Under the pieces are notes generated by a model that worked only from the letters and a program-made list of their open reading frames with translations, made no database searches and had not been told where the DNA came from. Positions 45,932 to 54,441 of a stretch of 64,000 nucleotides of DNA are shown here, in pieces (the stretch's first letter is position 1; every line of letters starts with the position of its first letter). The stretch spans positions 590,001-654,000 of the forward strand of contig NZ_CALYLN010000001.1 in assembly GCF_944801835.1 (NCBI RefSeq), written 5' to 3'. Source of the DNA: Bartonella sp. B1099 (GTDB taxonomy: Bacteria > Pseudomonadota > Alphaproteobacteria > Rhizobiales > Rhizobiaceae). A program made the position numbers and the translations under genes.

Positions 45932-46324
45932 ATGAAAAAAATTGCTTTTATTGTAGGATTTTTTACTGCTTTAAGCCTACCGCTCTTCGGTTCACTTAAT
46001 GCTTTTGCTGGCTCTTTAGTTATTGAAGTCCCAGATGATCCAGAGCCCACAACAGAAGTTACTGCCTATCAATGCGAGACAGGGACAAATAAAGAGTCTG
46101 TTGAAGTAACCTATCTCAATGCGGGTAATATTTCACTTGTTGATTTCATATGGCAAGGAAAGCGCATCATCGCTTCCCGTAGTATCAGTGCTTCTGGAAC
46201 AAAATATATGGGAGGACCCTATATATGGTGGACAAAAGGGAACGAAGCCATGCTTTCTGATCTCATCAATGACCCAGAAGAAAAAAATCTTATTCACTGT
46301 ATAGAAGAACAAAAACCAGAATAA
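45932..46324 (+). CDS. MliC-family periplasmic lysozyme inhibitor (second copy)
   Basis: 130 residues, a diverged tandem duplicate of the preceding gene. The signal peptide ends near residue 26 (NAFA-GS). The mature part parallels copy one: YQCETGTNKESVEVTYLNAG, NISLVDFIWQGKRII, SASGTKYMGGPYIWWTKG, and Cys near the end (HCIEEQ). Here the inhibitory loop is the canonical SASG. The start ATG follows GAGGAAATATC. It converges with phaG, leaving 16 bp between stops. Two adjacent inhibitors suggest different lysozyme targets or dosage. Confidence 0.8.
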   Translation: MKKIAFIVGFFTALSLPLFGSLNAFAGSLVIEVPDDPEPTTEVTAYQCETGTNKESVEVTYLNAGNISLVDFIWQGKRIIASRSISASGTKYMGGPYIWWTKGNEAMLSDLINDPEEKNLIHCIEEQKPE

Positions 46325-46340
46325 AAAAGCTTATGGTATC

Positions 46341-46751
46341 TTAAAAATCGCTCTGGCTCGTATCACATGACATTTCTTCGGAAGTGGGTGTTTGTTTTTC
46401 CATCTGACGTGATAAAAGGGCCAGCGGTTTTTTTAATTTATTTTCTGAATAGTCTCGATAAGCTGCTGCTTGTGATATCAACATAGAAGCGACTGGTATT
46501 GTTACAAGTAAAAAAATCATCAACAAAAATTCATGAAAAACAAAATGATGATCGACAAAAATTGAATAAAGAAACGACGCAACAAGAATACTACCAGCGC
46601 CCCAACTTGTACTCAACGAAAGCATATGTAAACGCTTATAAAAAGTGGGAAGACGCACCAATCCTATCGTTCCAATCAACGTGAGAACAGATCCTAAGAT
46701 CAAAAAAAACGTAACAGCAATAGCAACAATAAGCGATACATCGTCCTTCAT
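46341..46751 (-). CDS. phaG: Cation/proton antiporter subunit G
   Basis: 136 residues with three membrane helices (about 8-30, 40-62, 70-92). The family stretch GTIGLVRLPTFYKRLHMLSL is clear. The C-terminal tail after about 100 is polar and long for the family. It is the last gene of the pha operon, encoding a multisubunit Mrp-type antiporter (K+ efflux/pH adaptation in Sinorhizobium). Its start overlaps the phaF stop by 4 bp. Confidence 0.88.
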   Translation of the reverse strand: MKDDVSLIVAIAVTFFLILGSVLTLIGTIGLVRLPTFYKRLHMLSLSTSWGAGSILVASFLYSIFVDHHFVFHEFLLMIFLLVTIPVASMLISQAAAYRDYSENKLKKPLALLSRQMEKQTPTSEEMSCDTSQSDF

Positions 46752-47029
46752 TCAATAATCTCCCCCCGCATAAGGAATTTTGCCAACGCAATACTTGATA
46801 CAGGGCCCAATAAGCCAACAATGAGAGCTGCCACAAAATAAATGGTTGTTCCTGAACGGATATCGAATGTCAGAAACAAAAGAATAGTGATTATATAAAG
46901 AGCATCCAACCCCACAATCCGATCTTGCGCTCGTGGACCACGAATCAACCGAAACAGTGCAAGAATCATTGCCAAACTTAAAAAAAACTGTGAAAGATAA
47001 AGCCCCCAATAAAGGATCAGCATACTCAT
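46748..47029 (-). CDS. phaF: Cation/proton antiporter subunit F
   Basis: 93 residues with three membrane helices. The stretch ALFRLIRGPRAQDRIVGLDA is the family mark of MrpF/MnhF/PhaF. It overlaps phaG by 4 bp and phaE by one base (TAATG). A small membrane subunit needed for assembly of the Mrp-type complex. Confidence 0.88.
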   Translation of the reverse strand: MSMLILYWGLYLSQFFLSLAMILALFRLIRGPRAQDRIVGLDALYIITILLFLTFDIRSGTTIYFVAALIVGLLGPVSSIALAKFLMRGEIIE

Positions 47030-47511
47030 TAAAAAATCTCCAAAAGTAATTGCTCATAGCGTTTTTTGATCAATTTTTGGTAGTCATATCCATTTTCAAA
47101 ATTTAAGACATGAAGCAAAAGTTCACTATTTTTTCTATTATAGGCAATCCAAACAGTCCCTGGAGTTGCTGAAAGAATACATGCCAAAACAGCTAAAGCG
47201 GTGCGACTTTCAAGCGAAATGGGCACCACAATAAAACCAGACTGCTGTTTTCGAGATCTTTTGGTTAAAGCGAAGCAAGCCACAGCAATATTTGAAATAA
47301 TAGAATCAATAAACACACGAAAAAACAGCTGAAAAACAGCACGCCAACTCTTAATAGTTATTTTTTCCGGCTCAAGAAGCCGCATCATCCAGCCCCCAAA
47401 TAACGCAATAATAACGCCTAAAAGCAGTTGACCAGCACTAAAACCATTTAAGATCAGCCACATAAAAATAATTGCTACGCTAGAAAAAGGGAAAAAATAA
47501 CAATATTTCAT
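47029..47511 (-). CDS. phaE: Cation/proton antiporter subunit E
   Basis: 160 residues. Two N-terminal helices precede LEPEKITIKSWRAVFQLFFR and the conserved LACILSATPGTVWIAYN followed by LLLHVLNFENG, typical of MrpE/PhaE. It overlaps phaD by 4 bp (ATGA) and phaF by one base. A structural subunit of the antiporter complex in the inner membrane. Confidence 0.88.
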   Translation of the reverse strand: MKYCYFFPFSSVAIIFMWLILNGFSAGQLLLGVIIALFGGWMMRLLEPEKITIKSWRAVFQLFFRVFIDSIISNIAVACFALTKRSRKQQSGFIVVPISLESRTALAVLACILSATPGTVWIAYNRKNSELLLHVLNFENGYDYQKLIKKRYEQLLLEIF

Positions 47512-49133
47512 TGATGAATCCCCCTATTTTCAAAAGAAAAATCATCTAAAACGCTACCAATATAATTTTGAGGCTCATACAAAGTTTTAGCTGTTTCAAA
47601 CATATAACGACTAACAGGACCAGCGACAACTGTAATAAGAAAACCCAAAGCAAGAAGAACAGCAATAGGGGCAAATTCAATCACTTGCACCCGTGGAATT
47701 CTCCCTTCAAGAGAAATCCAAAAAGTTCGAATGCCCGTTCGTGTCATCGCAATAAAAGCCGCAAAACCAGAGAGAGTGACAAAAGTCATAAAAAGCCAAT
47801 CGTGATAAACGGGTAGAGAGGGAGAAATATTTTCTTTACTATGGTTTAAGAGTGCCACAAACATCATAAATTTAGCAACAAAGCCAGAAAAAGGAGGTAG
47901 ACCAATAATCAAAAGAGCACAAAGACCAAAACAAGCCCCAAGAATTGCCAAAGTTACTGGTAAATAAGTCCCGACTTCATCTTCCTCCTCCTCTTCATCA
48001 TCCCCATAGACTTCCATTGTCACCGTCAAAACATTGGCTGCAACATCTTGACAGCGCTCAACCAATTCCACCAAAAGAAAAAAAGCACCCAGTGCCAAAG
48101 TTGAGGAAACAATATAAAAGAGTGCCCCTGCAATCAGGTCTGTATTGCCAATCCCAATTGCTGTCAACAATGTCCCAGAAGAAATCAAAACACTATAAGC
48201 TGCCAAACGTACCAAAATCTGGCTTGCCAACACTCCAATAAAACCAAAAGCCATAGTGGCAAGCCCACCGTAAAACAAAACCGTTTGACCAAAATGGCTA
48301 AAATGTCCACTTTCTGGTCCAAACCATAACAATGTTAAACGTAAAATAATATAAATACCGACTTTGCTTAAAAGTGCAAAAGAAGCTCCCACAGGCGCTA
48401 CTGCTGCACTATAAGTTGGCATCAGCCAAAAGTTCAATGGCCACACCCCCGCTTTAATTAAGAAAGCAATTCCCAAAAGTGCAGCCCCTATTTCGAATAA
48501 AGTTATATCGCTAGAAGCGATATATTGTATTTTTACAGCCAAATCAGCCATATTGAGGGTGCCTACGATTCCATAAATGAGCGCCGCACCAACGAGAAAA
48601 AACAACGAAGCAACCAGATTAACCACGACATAATGCAACCCAGCACGCACACGTAATGGACCAGAACCATGCAACGCAAGGCCATAAGAAGCTGTTAACA
48701 TCACTTCAAAAAATACAAATAAATTAAATAAATCACCTGTTAAAAAAGCGCCGTTTATTCCAACCATGAAAAATTGCATCAATGACTGAAAATGAGGACC
48801 CGCTTTATACCAATGTGCTCGAGCAAAAACCAACGTCGCGCTGATCAACACACTAGAAAGCAAAAGCATCATAGCACTTAAGCGATCAAGCACCAAAACA
48901 ATACCAAAAGGAGAAGGCCAATTACCAAGCCGATAAACATCCACAGCTGGTGCGACGTCAAGAGCACGTATCACCAGTAAAACAGCAATGACAACTAACA
49001 ATGCGGCAGAAAAAATACTTATGAGTGATTTCAGTTTTGAACGACGTTCATCATAGAAAAGAAGAAAGGCTCCAGTAGTTAACGGCAAAAGAATCGGCAA
49101 GATAAGAAGATAATTCACGTAAGCTTCCATCAC
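47508..49133 (-). CDS. phaD: Cation/proton antiporter subunit D
   Basis: 541 residues, about 14 membrane helices, related to NuoM/NuoN of complex I. Conserved stretches include LFVFFEVMLTASYGLALHG and AFLIKAGVWPLNFWLMPTYS, with the proton-path Lys, and IIGLPPFSGFVAKFMM. Between about residues 374 and 388 a cytoplasmic loop carries a run of acidic residues (GDDEEEEEDEVG), a feature also seen, less extreme, in rhizobial PhaD. Overlaps phaC and phaE by 4 bp each. It probably forms one of the proton-translocating channels. Confidence 0.9.
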   Translation of the reverse strand: MMEAYVNYLLILPILLPLTTGAFLLFYDERRSKLKSLISIFSAALLVVIAVLLVIRALDVAPAVDVYRLGNWPSPFGIVLVLDRLSAMMLLLSSVLISATLVFARAHWYKAGPHFQSLMQFFMVGINGAFLTGDLFNLFVFFEVMLTASYGLALHGSGPLRVRAGLHYVVVNLVASLFFLVGAALIYGIVGTLNMADLAVKIQYIASSDITLFEIGAALLGIAFLIKAGVWPLNFWLMPTYSAAVAPVGASFALLSKVGIYIILRLTLLWFGPESGHFSHFGQTVLFYGGLATMAFGFIGVLASQILVRLAAYSVLISSGTLLTAIGIGNTDLIAGALFYIVSSTLALGAFFLLVELVERCQDVAANVLTVTMEVYGDDEEEEEDEVGTYLPVTLAILGACFGLCALLIIGLPPFSGFVAKFMMFVALLNHSKENISPSLPVYHDWLFMTFVTLSGFAAFIAMTRTGIRTFWISLEGRIPRVQVIEFAPIAVLLALGFLITVVAGPVSRYMFETAKTLYEPQNYIGSVLDDFSFENRGIHQ

Positions 49134-49471
49134 TGTACCTCACGCCCATCAACGTGATCTGAACCTGTTAAACCGCGTGAAACCAACAAGATAACCAAAA
49201 ATAAAGCTGTCGTTGCAAAACCGATCACAATTGACGTTAAAACCAAAGCCTGTGGAAGAGGATCAACATAATTCGCTGGATTGATAGCCATCGTAGGATC
49301 AATAATTGGCGCTGCATTACTGCGTGGCCTACTCATTGCAAATATAAAAAGATTAACGCCATAGGATATCAAAGACAAACCAAGAATGACTTGAAAAGTT
49401 CGAGGACGCAAAATGAGCCAAATTCCCGATCCCACAAGAACACCAATAGCCAAAGAAAGAATAATTTCCAT
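49130..49471 (-). CDS. phaC: Cation/proton antiporter subunit C
   Basis: 113 residues with three membrane helices, related to NuoK. Stretches: GIWLILRPRTFQVILGLSLI and DPLPQALVLTSIVIGFATTA. It overlaps phaAB by one base (TAATG) and phaD by 4 bp. The name phaC here refers to the antiporter, not polyhydroxyalkanoate synthase. Confidence 0.9.
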   Translation of the reverse strand: MEIILSLAIGVLVGSGIWLILRPRTFQVILGLSLISYGVNLFIFAMSRPRSNAAPIIDPTMAINPANYVDPLPQALVLTSIVIGFATTALFLVILLVSRGLTGSDHVDGREVQ

Positions 49472-52392
49472 TAATTTTCCTTCCCTTTTAAAGCAGGTTT
49501 TTTACCGATTCGGTAGCTGCGTATTGATTGATGTGCAAGTGCGATTAAAATGAGAATCGTTGCTCCCAACACAAGAGAAAACACACCAAAATCAAACAAA
49601 AAAGCAGATGCTATAGGAATCTTTCCAATCAAAGGCACATGAATATATTGGAAAAATGATGTTAAAAAAGGGTACCCAACAAACAAAGCCCCTGCTCCCG
49701 TGACAACTGATAGCAATAAGCCAAAGCCCATCCAACGTAAAGGCAAAACTCTTAAATGGTTTTCCACCCAACGAATATCCCGGGCAAGATACTGCAAAAT
49801 AAAGCCTATCGCTAAAGTCACACCGCCGACAAATCCACCTCCAGGAAGATCATGTCCTCGCACAAATAAATAAAAAGAAAAAGCAATAATAACAGAAAAG
49901 AGCCACCCTATAATAACAGAAGGAATGGCGAGATAATTCAAAACTGTATCCCCGACATTTCGATCCGGTTGTGTCTTATCAAAAGCTTCCTGAACACGTT
50001 GTTGAAACGGCGGCTCAATACTTTCAGGAGCAGGGCGAAATCGACGTAACAGAGCAAAGACAGTCAAAGAAACACCCCCCAAAACCACAACTTCTCCCAT
50101 CGTATCAAAACCACGGAAATCAACCAACAATACATTCACAACATTGCGACCACCAGCACCAGAATAAGCATTTTTCAGAAAAAAATTAGAAACTGTTGTC
50201 CCTTGAGGACGTGTCATCATCGCAAAAGAGAGCCATGCAACACCAGCACCTCCCATAATTGCTATAATGAAATCACGAGCGCGACGTAAACGTACCCCGA
50301 AATGAATAGACGTTGGAGCAGGATTATACACACGCTTAGGCAACCAACGCAAACCAAGCAATAATAAAACAGCTGTCACCACTTCAACAACCAATTGCGT
50401 TATAGCCAAATCGGGCGCAGAAAGCCATAAAAAGGTTGCACACGTCATTAACCCTGCTCCCCCCAACAGCATGAGTGATGCAAGACGATGAAACTTTGCT
50501 TGCCAAGCGACTAAAAGCGCGCACAATCCACCGACCAGCCAAAGCGCGAGAAAAGGAATATCAAGTGGAAAAAGCGGTAACCCTCCTAGTGCAATGAAAC
50601 CATCACGCCAAAGCAAAAGACCAACAAAAATAAAACACACAGCAAAAATCCAATGCAACTGGATTTGCAAACGACGTGTTGAAAAAAGAGCTTCCACCGC
50701 GCGTGCCCATTTCCAAGAAATAATCACAAGAATGCGTTCAAAAATACGCGGTCCTTTCAAATGACGAAAAAAGGGAGCCCCATCATCACAAGATAAAAAA
50801 TAACGCCGCCCAACAACGTAGAGCAAACCACCCCCAAATAAAGCCACCAAGCTCATCATTAATGGTGTATTAACCCCATGCCAAACAGCCAAGCTATAAG
50901 AGATCGTCATCGGTCCTAAAACAGAGACAACAGCGTTATCTAAAATAGGCCCGATTGTTAAATTAGGAAAAATACCAACAGCCAAACAAATAAACACCAA
51001 AAGTTCCATGGGTAAACGCATAAAATGCGGCGGCTCATGCGGAGTTTTGGGTAATTTATGAGGTTTTGGTCCCCAAAAGACACCATGAATAAAACGTATA
51101 GAATAGGTCACGCTAAACAAACTAGCAAGCGTTGCGACATAAGGAGCAATCCAATCAAGCCATGATTCCATATGCGTTTCAACAGCTTCAGCAAAAAACA
51201 TTTCTTTTGATAAAAAACCATTGAGCAAAGGAACACCAGCCATTGCCGCACTTGCGACTAAAGCAAGAGTTGCTGTAATCGGCATAGAGCGATAAAGACC
51301 TGTTAGCTTACGCATATCACGTGTTCCCGTTTCGTGATCAATAATGCCAGCAGCCATAAATAAAGACGCTTTAAAAGTAGCATGATTAGCCATATGAAAA
51401 ATCGCAGCAACACAAGCAAGGGGACTCCCAAGGCTTAAAAGCGTTGTAATCAATCCAAGATGACTAATCGTTGAATAAGCGAGCAATCCCTTTAAATCTT
51501 GCTGAAACATGGAAAAATAAGCGCCGAGGAGAAGTGTTGAGAGTCCTGAAAAGCCAACCATCCAAAACCAAGACTCTGTCCCAGAGAGTACGGGCCATAA
51601 ACGAACCAGCAAAAACAACCCAGCTTTCACCATCGTTGCCGAATGCAGATAAGCCGATACAGGTGTTGGCGCTGCCATCGCATTAGGCAACCAAAAATGA
51701 AAAGGAAACTGTGCGCTTTTTGTTAATCCACCCAATAAAATACAAATAAGGGCAGGGATATAAAGCGAACTTGACCGGATCACATCTCCAGACTGCAAAA
51801 TTTTATCCAGATCAAAACTACCAACCATATACCCAATCAATAAAACCCCAATAAAAAGGGCAAAACCACCCAAACCTGTAATCGTTAAAGCCATACGCGC
51901 CCCTTCACGCGCACTCGCATTATGATACCAATAACCAATCAACAAAAAAGAAAAAATACTGGTAAGTTCCCAGAAAACAACCAAAAACACGAGATTACCT
52001 GATAAAACAATCCCTGTCATTGAGCCCATAAAGGCTAGAAAAAAAGAAAAAAATCGTGGAACAGAATCTGCAGGATCCATATAATAACGGGCGTAAACAA
52101 CGACAAGCAGCCCAATTCCTGTAATGAGCAAGCAAAAAAGCCAAGACAGGCCATCCATCCGGAGGATCAAATCACCTCCCCATTCTGGGAGCCAAGAAAT
52201 ATTTAAACGGATAATGTGATTGCCACGAATTGCCGGATAAAGCATGATTGTAAAAAGAAAGCTAAAGAGAGCAATACCCCCTGCAAACCATGCTTCATTA
52301 TTTTTTGCTGTCGAACGAAAAAAGCCAATAACAGCACTCCCACAAAAGGGAAGCAAAATGAGCAATATTAGCATTGCTTCCCGTGTTGCCAT
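49471..52392 (-). CDS. phaAB: Cation/proton antiporter subunits A and B, fused
   Basis: 973 residues. The N-terminal two thirds form an MrpA/NuoL-like channel (FLVVFWELTSIFSFLLIGYW; TKSAQFPFHFWLPNAMAAPT; LLAYSTISHLGLITTLLSLG). The MbhD/MbhE-like region follows (APDLAITQLVVEVVTAVLLL; LVDFRGFDTMGEVVVLGG), and the last about 150 residues are an MnhB domain (GHDLPGGGFVGGVTLAIGFI). This A-B fusion is the normal rhizobial arrangement. It is the first gene of the seven-subunit operon, which runs with overlapping or abutting genes throughout. It is thought to carry ion transport and respond to alkaline or K+/Na+ stress. Confidence 0.92.
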   Translation of the reverse strand: MATREAMLILLILLPFCGSAVIGFFRSTAKNNEAWFAGGIALFSFLFTIMLYPAIRGNHIIRLNISWLPEWGGDLILRMDGLSWLFCLLITGIGLLVVVYARYYMDPADSVPRFFSFFLAFMGSMTGIVLSGNLVFLVVFWELTSIFSFLLIGYWYHNASAREGARMALTITGLGGFALFIGVLLIGYMVGSFDLDKILQSGDVIRSSSLYIPALICILLGGLTKSAQFPFHFWLPNAMAAPTPVSAYLHSATMVKAGLFLLVRLWPVLSGTESWFWMVGFSGLSTLLLGAYFSMFQQDLKGLLAYSTISHLGLITTLLSLGSPLACVAAIFHMANHATFKASLFMAAGIIDHETGTRDMRKLTGLYRSMPITATLALVASAAMAGVPLLNGFLSKEMFFAEAVETHMESWLDWIAPYVATLASLFSVTYSIRFIHGVFWGPKPHKLPKTPHEPPHFMRLPMELLVFICLAVGIFPNLTIGPILDNAVVSVLGPMTISYSLAVWHGVNTPLMMSLVALFGGGLLYVVGRRYFLSCDDGAPFFRHLKGPRIFERILVIISWKWARAVEALFSTRRLQIQLHWIFAVCFIFVGLLLWRDGFIALGGLPLFPLDIPFLALWLVGGLCALLVAWQAKFHRLASLMLLGGAGLMTCATFLWLSAPDLAITQLVVEVVTAVLLLLGLRWLPKRVYNPAPTSIHFGVRLRRARDFIIAIMGGAGVAWLSFAMMTRPQGTTVSNFFLKNAYSGAGGRNVVNVLLVDFRGFDTMGEVVVLGGVSLTVFALLRRFRPAPESIEPPFQQRVQEAFDKTQPDRNVGDTVLNYLAIPSVIIGWLFSVIIAFSFYLFVRGHDLPGGGFVGGVTLAIGFILQYLARDIRWVENHLRVLPLRWMGFGLLLSVVTGAGALFVGYPFLTSFFQYIHVPLIGKIPIASAFLFDFGVFSLVLGATILILIALAHQSIRSYRIGKKPALKGKEN

Positions 52393-52489
52393 TCTTTCAG
52401 CTCCATCCTACCCTTAATATTTTGTCATTGACAAAACAAAAATTTATATTCTCACCCCCCCATTGCACACTTAATGATAATAAGATTTA

Positions 52490-52620
52490 ATAAAACTTAA
52501 AAGCATTTAAATTTTTCAAAAAACAATGCTTGCATGGAAATGCTGCGCACAACTCCAGTTCTCTTTTTATTGTAAGAACAATAACGCTCACGACAAGAAG
52601 CAATTAAAATTTTATTTAAT
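52490..52620 (-). pseudogene. Degenerate echo of the BA14K C-terminus
   Basis: On the minus strand this reads SCRERYCSYNKKRTGVVRSI followed by SMQA, parallel to SCRARYRSYNQNDNSFQPF in the intact gene just upstream. The nucleotides TAAGAACAATAACGCTCACG and ACAAGAAGCAAT correspond to 52700-52731 (TAAGAGCGATAACGAGCACG, ACAAGATTCAAT). It seems to be what remains of a second tandem copy of the gene's 3' end. Confidence 0.5.
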
Positions 52621-52625
52621 CATTT

Positions 52626-53123
52626 CTATCCTTTAAAAAAGCGCGATAAGCACTGTCTACGAGTCCCATGAAAAGGCTGAAAACTATTATCATTTTGATT
52701 ATAAGAGCGATAACGAGCACGACAAGATTCAATATGCTGTTTAAGCATCCATGGCTCTTTTTTTTCTGGACTTTCAGAAGAAGCCGTTAAAAAGACTCTT
52801 TTAGCATCTGATACAACTTTTAATGATGCGCCTTTTGTGCTTAAGTGTGATGATGTAACAAAAGCCGCTTCAGGATACCACCAATTATCTTTATACTTAA
52901 CATAACCACGCCGATAATGATGATAACCCTTAAAACCATTCAGTTCTCTACGTCCCGTAAAAATCAAAGGCACCGAACTCTCTTGTACAGCGGTTTGAGA
53001 GACCAGTTTGGCTTTAGCATCACCTCTATTTTGCCCCAAATGAACACGAGCGGTTGTTATAATAAAAAGACTGCTTATAAATACAAAAGCTAAAGCATAA
53101 TATAATTTTTTTTTCATACGCAT
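52626..53123 (-). CDS. BA14K-family exported protein
   Basis: 165 residues. An N-terminal signal (about 1-26, basic start MRMKKK) precedes a region with a Gly/His/Tyr-rich stretch (GFKGYHHYRRGYVKYKDNWW). The C-terminal BA14K motif is HIESCRARYRSYNQNDNSFQ, with a second Cys at RRQC. BA14K proteins (named from Brucella abortus 14-kDa antigen) are small exported immunoreactive proteins with lectin-like activity reported in Brucella. The spacing between signal and motif is longer than in the Brucella protein. Intact, transcribed alone. Confidence 0.75.
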   Translation of the reverse strand: MRMKKKLYYALAFVFISSLFIITTARVHLGQNRGDAKAKLVSQTAVQESSVPLIFTGRRELNGFKGYHHYRRGYVKYKDNWWYPEAAFVTSSHLSTKGASLKVVSDAKRVFLTASSESPEKKEPWMLKQHIESCRARYRSYNQNDNSFQPFHGTRRQCLSRFFKG

Positions 53124-53287
53124 AACGCAAAACTCGAACGAATAAACGACAACCGTTACAGAAAGCCTTTCTCTTGCTAGACAGAAACAGATTCTTTTCT
53201 TAAGATTCTTTTTTCTTGAGACATTCTGTTACTCTTTGTACTAAACGCTGATCTCAAGAATAAGATCCTTTAAAAAAGAATGAATAA

Positions 53288-54388
53288 ATGATGATAAAAA
53301 CCCCTTACTACCTTATAGACAAATCGAAACTCATCAAAAATATGCAAATAATTTCTCGTTTACGAGAAATGTCAGGAGCAAAAGTTTTGCTTGCTTTGAA
53401 ATGTTTTGCCACATGGAGTGTTTTTGATTTAATGTCTGAGTTCATGGATGGAACCACCTCATCATCCCTTTATGAACTGCGTTTAGGAAGAGAAAAATTT
53501 GGTAAAGAAACCCATGCCTATTCGGTTGCGTGGGCTGATCACGAAATTGATGAAGCCTGTGGTTATGCAGATAAAATTATCTTTAACTCAATCCAGCAAC
53601 TTCAACGCTTTTCTGATGCAACCAAAACCATTCAACGAGGTCTCAGATTAAATCCAGGAATAAGTGCATCCAATTTTGATCTTGCCAATCCCTCTCGCCC
53701 TTTTAGCCGCTTAGGAGAAACGAACCAAAGTGCTATTAAAGAAGTTCTACCTCTCATCAACGGCTTAATGATTCATAACAATTGCGAAAATGCTGATTTT
53801 AATCTTTTTAATCAAATGCTCGGGTACATGGAAGAAAAGTTTTCAGAACTTTTTTCTGCCGTAGATTGGATAAGCCTTGGTGGTGGAATTCATTTTACAG
53901 CTGAAAATTATCCGCTAGAAGCTTTCGCAGAACGCTTAAAAAACTTTTCACAGACCCATGGTGTCACTCTTTTTCTGGAACCAGGAGAAGCTGCTATCAC
54001 CAAAAGCACCACCTTAGAAGTTAGCGTCCTTGATACATTGTACAATGAAAAGAATCTTGCCATCGTCGATAGCTCAATCGAAGCACATATGCTTGATCTT
54101 CTCATTTATCGTGAAAATGCTAAATTAGAACCCAATCAAGGAGAACACGAAATTATGATTTGCGGAAAATCTTGTCTTGCTGGAGACATTTTTGGAACGT
54201 TTCAGTTTCAAAAACCTCTTCAAGTAGGAGATAGACTGTCTTTTCAAGATGCAGCAGGTTATACAATGGTCAAGAAAAATTGGTTTAATGGTGTAACAAT
54301 GCCTGCTATTGTTCTTAAAGAGTGCGATGGTAAATTAACGCTGCAACGCCAATTCAGCTACAATGACTATCGGACAAGCCTTTCATAA
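53288..54388 (+). CDS. nspC: Carboxynorspermidine/carboxyspermidine decarboxylase
   Basis: 366 residues. A PLP fold III (alanine-racemase-type) decarboxylase; the PLP lysine is Lys38 in LLALKCFA. Also seen are HNNCEN, SLGGGIHFTAENYP, FLEPGEAAI and the active-site GKSCLAGDIFG. It removes CO2 from carboxy(nor)spermidine, the last step of the alternative spermidine pathway of Alphaproteobacteria. It is followed after 53 bp by the gene for the synthase that makes its substrate, so the two form a polyamine operon. ATG-ATG start; the second could be used. Confidence 0.92.
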   Translation: MMIKTPYYLIDKSKLIKNMQIISRLREMSGAKVLLALKCFATWSVFDLMSEFMDGTTSSSLYELRLGREKFGKETHAYSVAWADHEIDEACGYADKIIFNSIQQLQRFSDATKTIQRGLRLNPGISASNFDLANPSRPFSRLGETNQSAIKEVLPLINGLMIHNNCENADFNLFNQMLGYMEEKFSELFSAVDWISLGGGIHFTAENYPLEAFAERLKNFSQTHGVTLFLEPGEAAITKSTTLEVSVLDTLYNEKNLAIVDSSIEAHMLDLLIYRENAKLEPNQGEHEIMICGKSCLAGDIFGTFQFQKPLQVGDRLSFQDAAGYTMVKKNWFNGVTMPAIVLKECDGKLTLQRQFSYNDYRTSLS

Positions 54389-54441
54389 AAATAACCATAA
54401 AAAACGTCATACAACAGTATTAAAAAGGAGATGAACCTACA

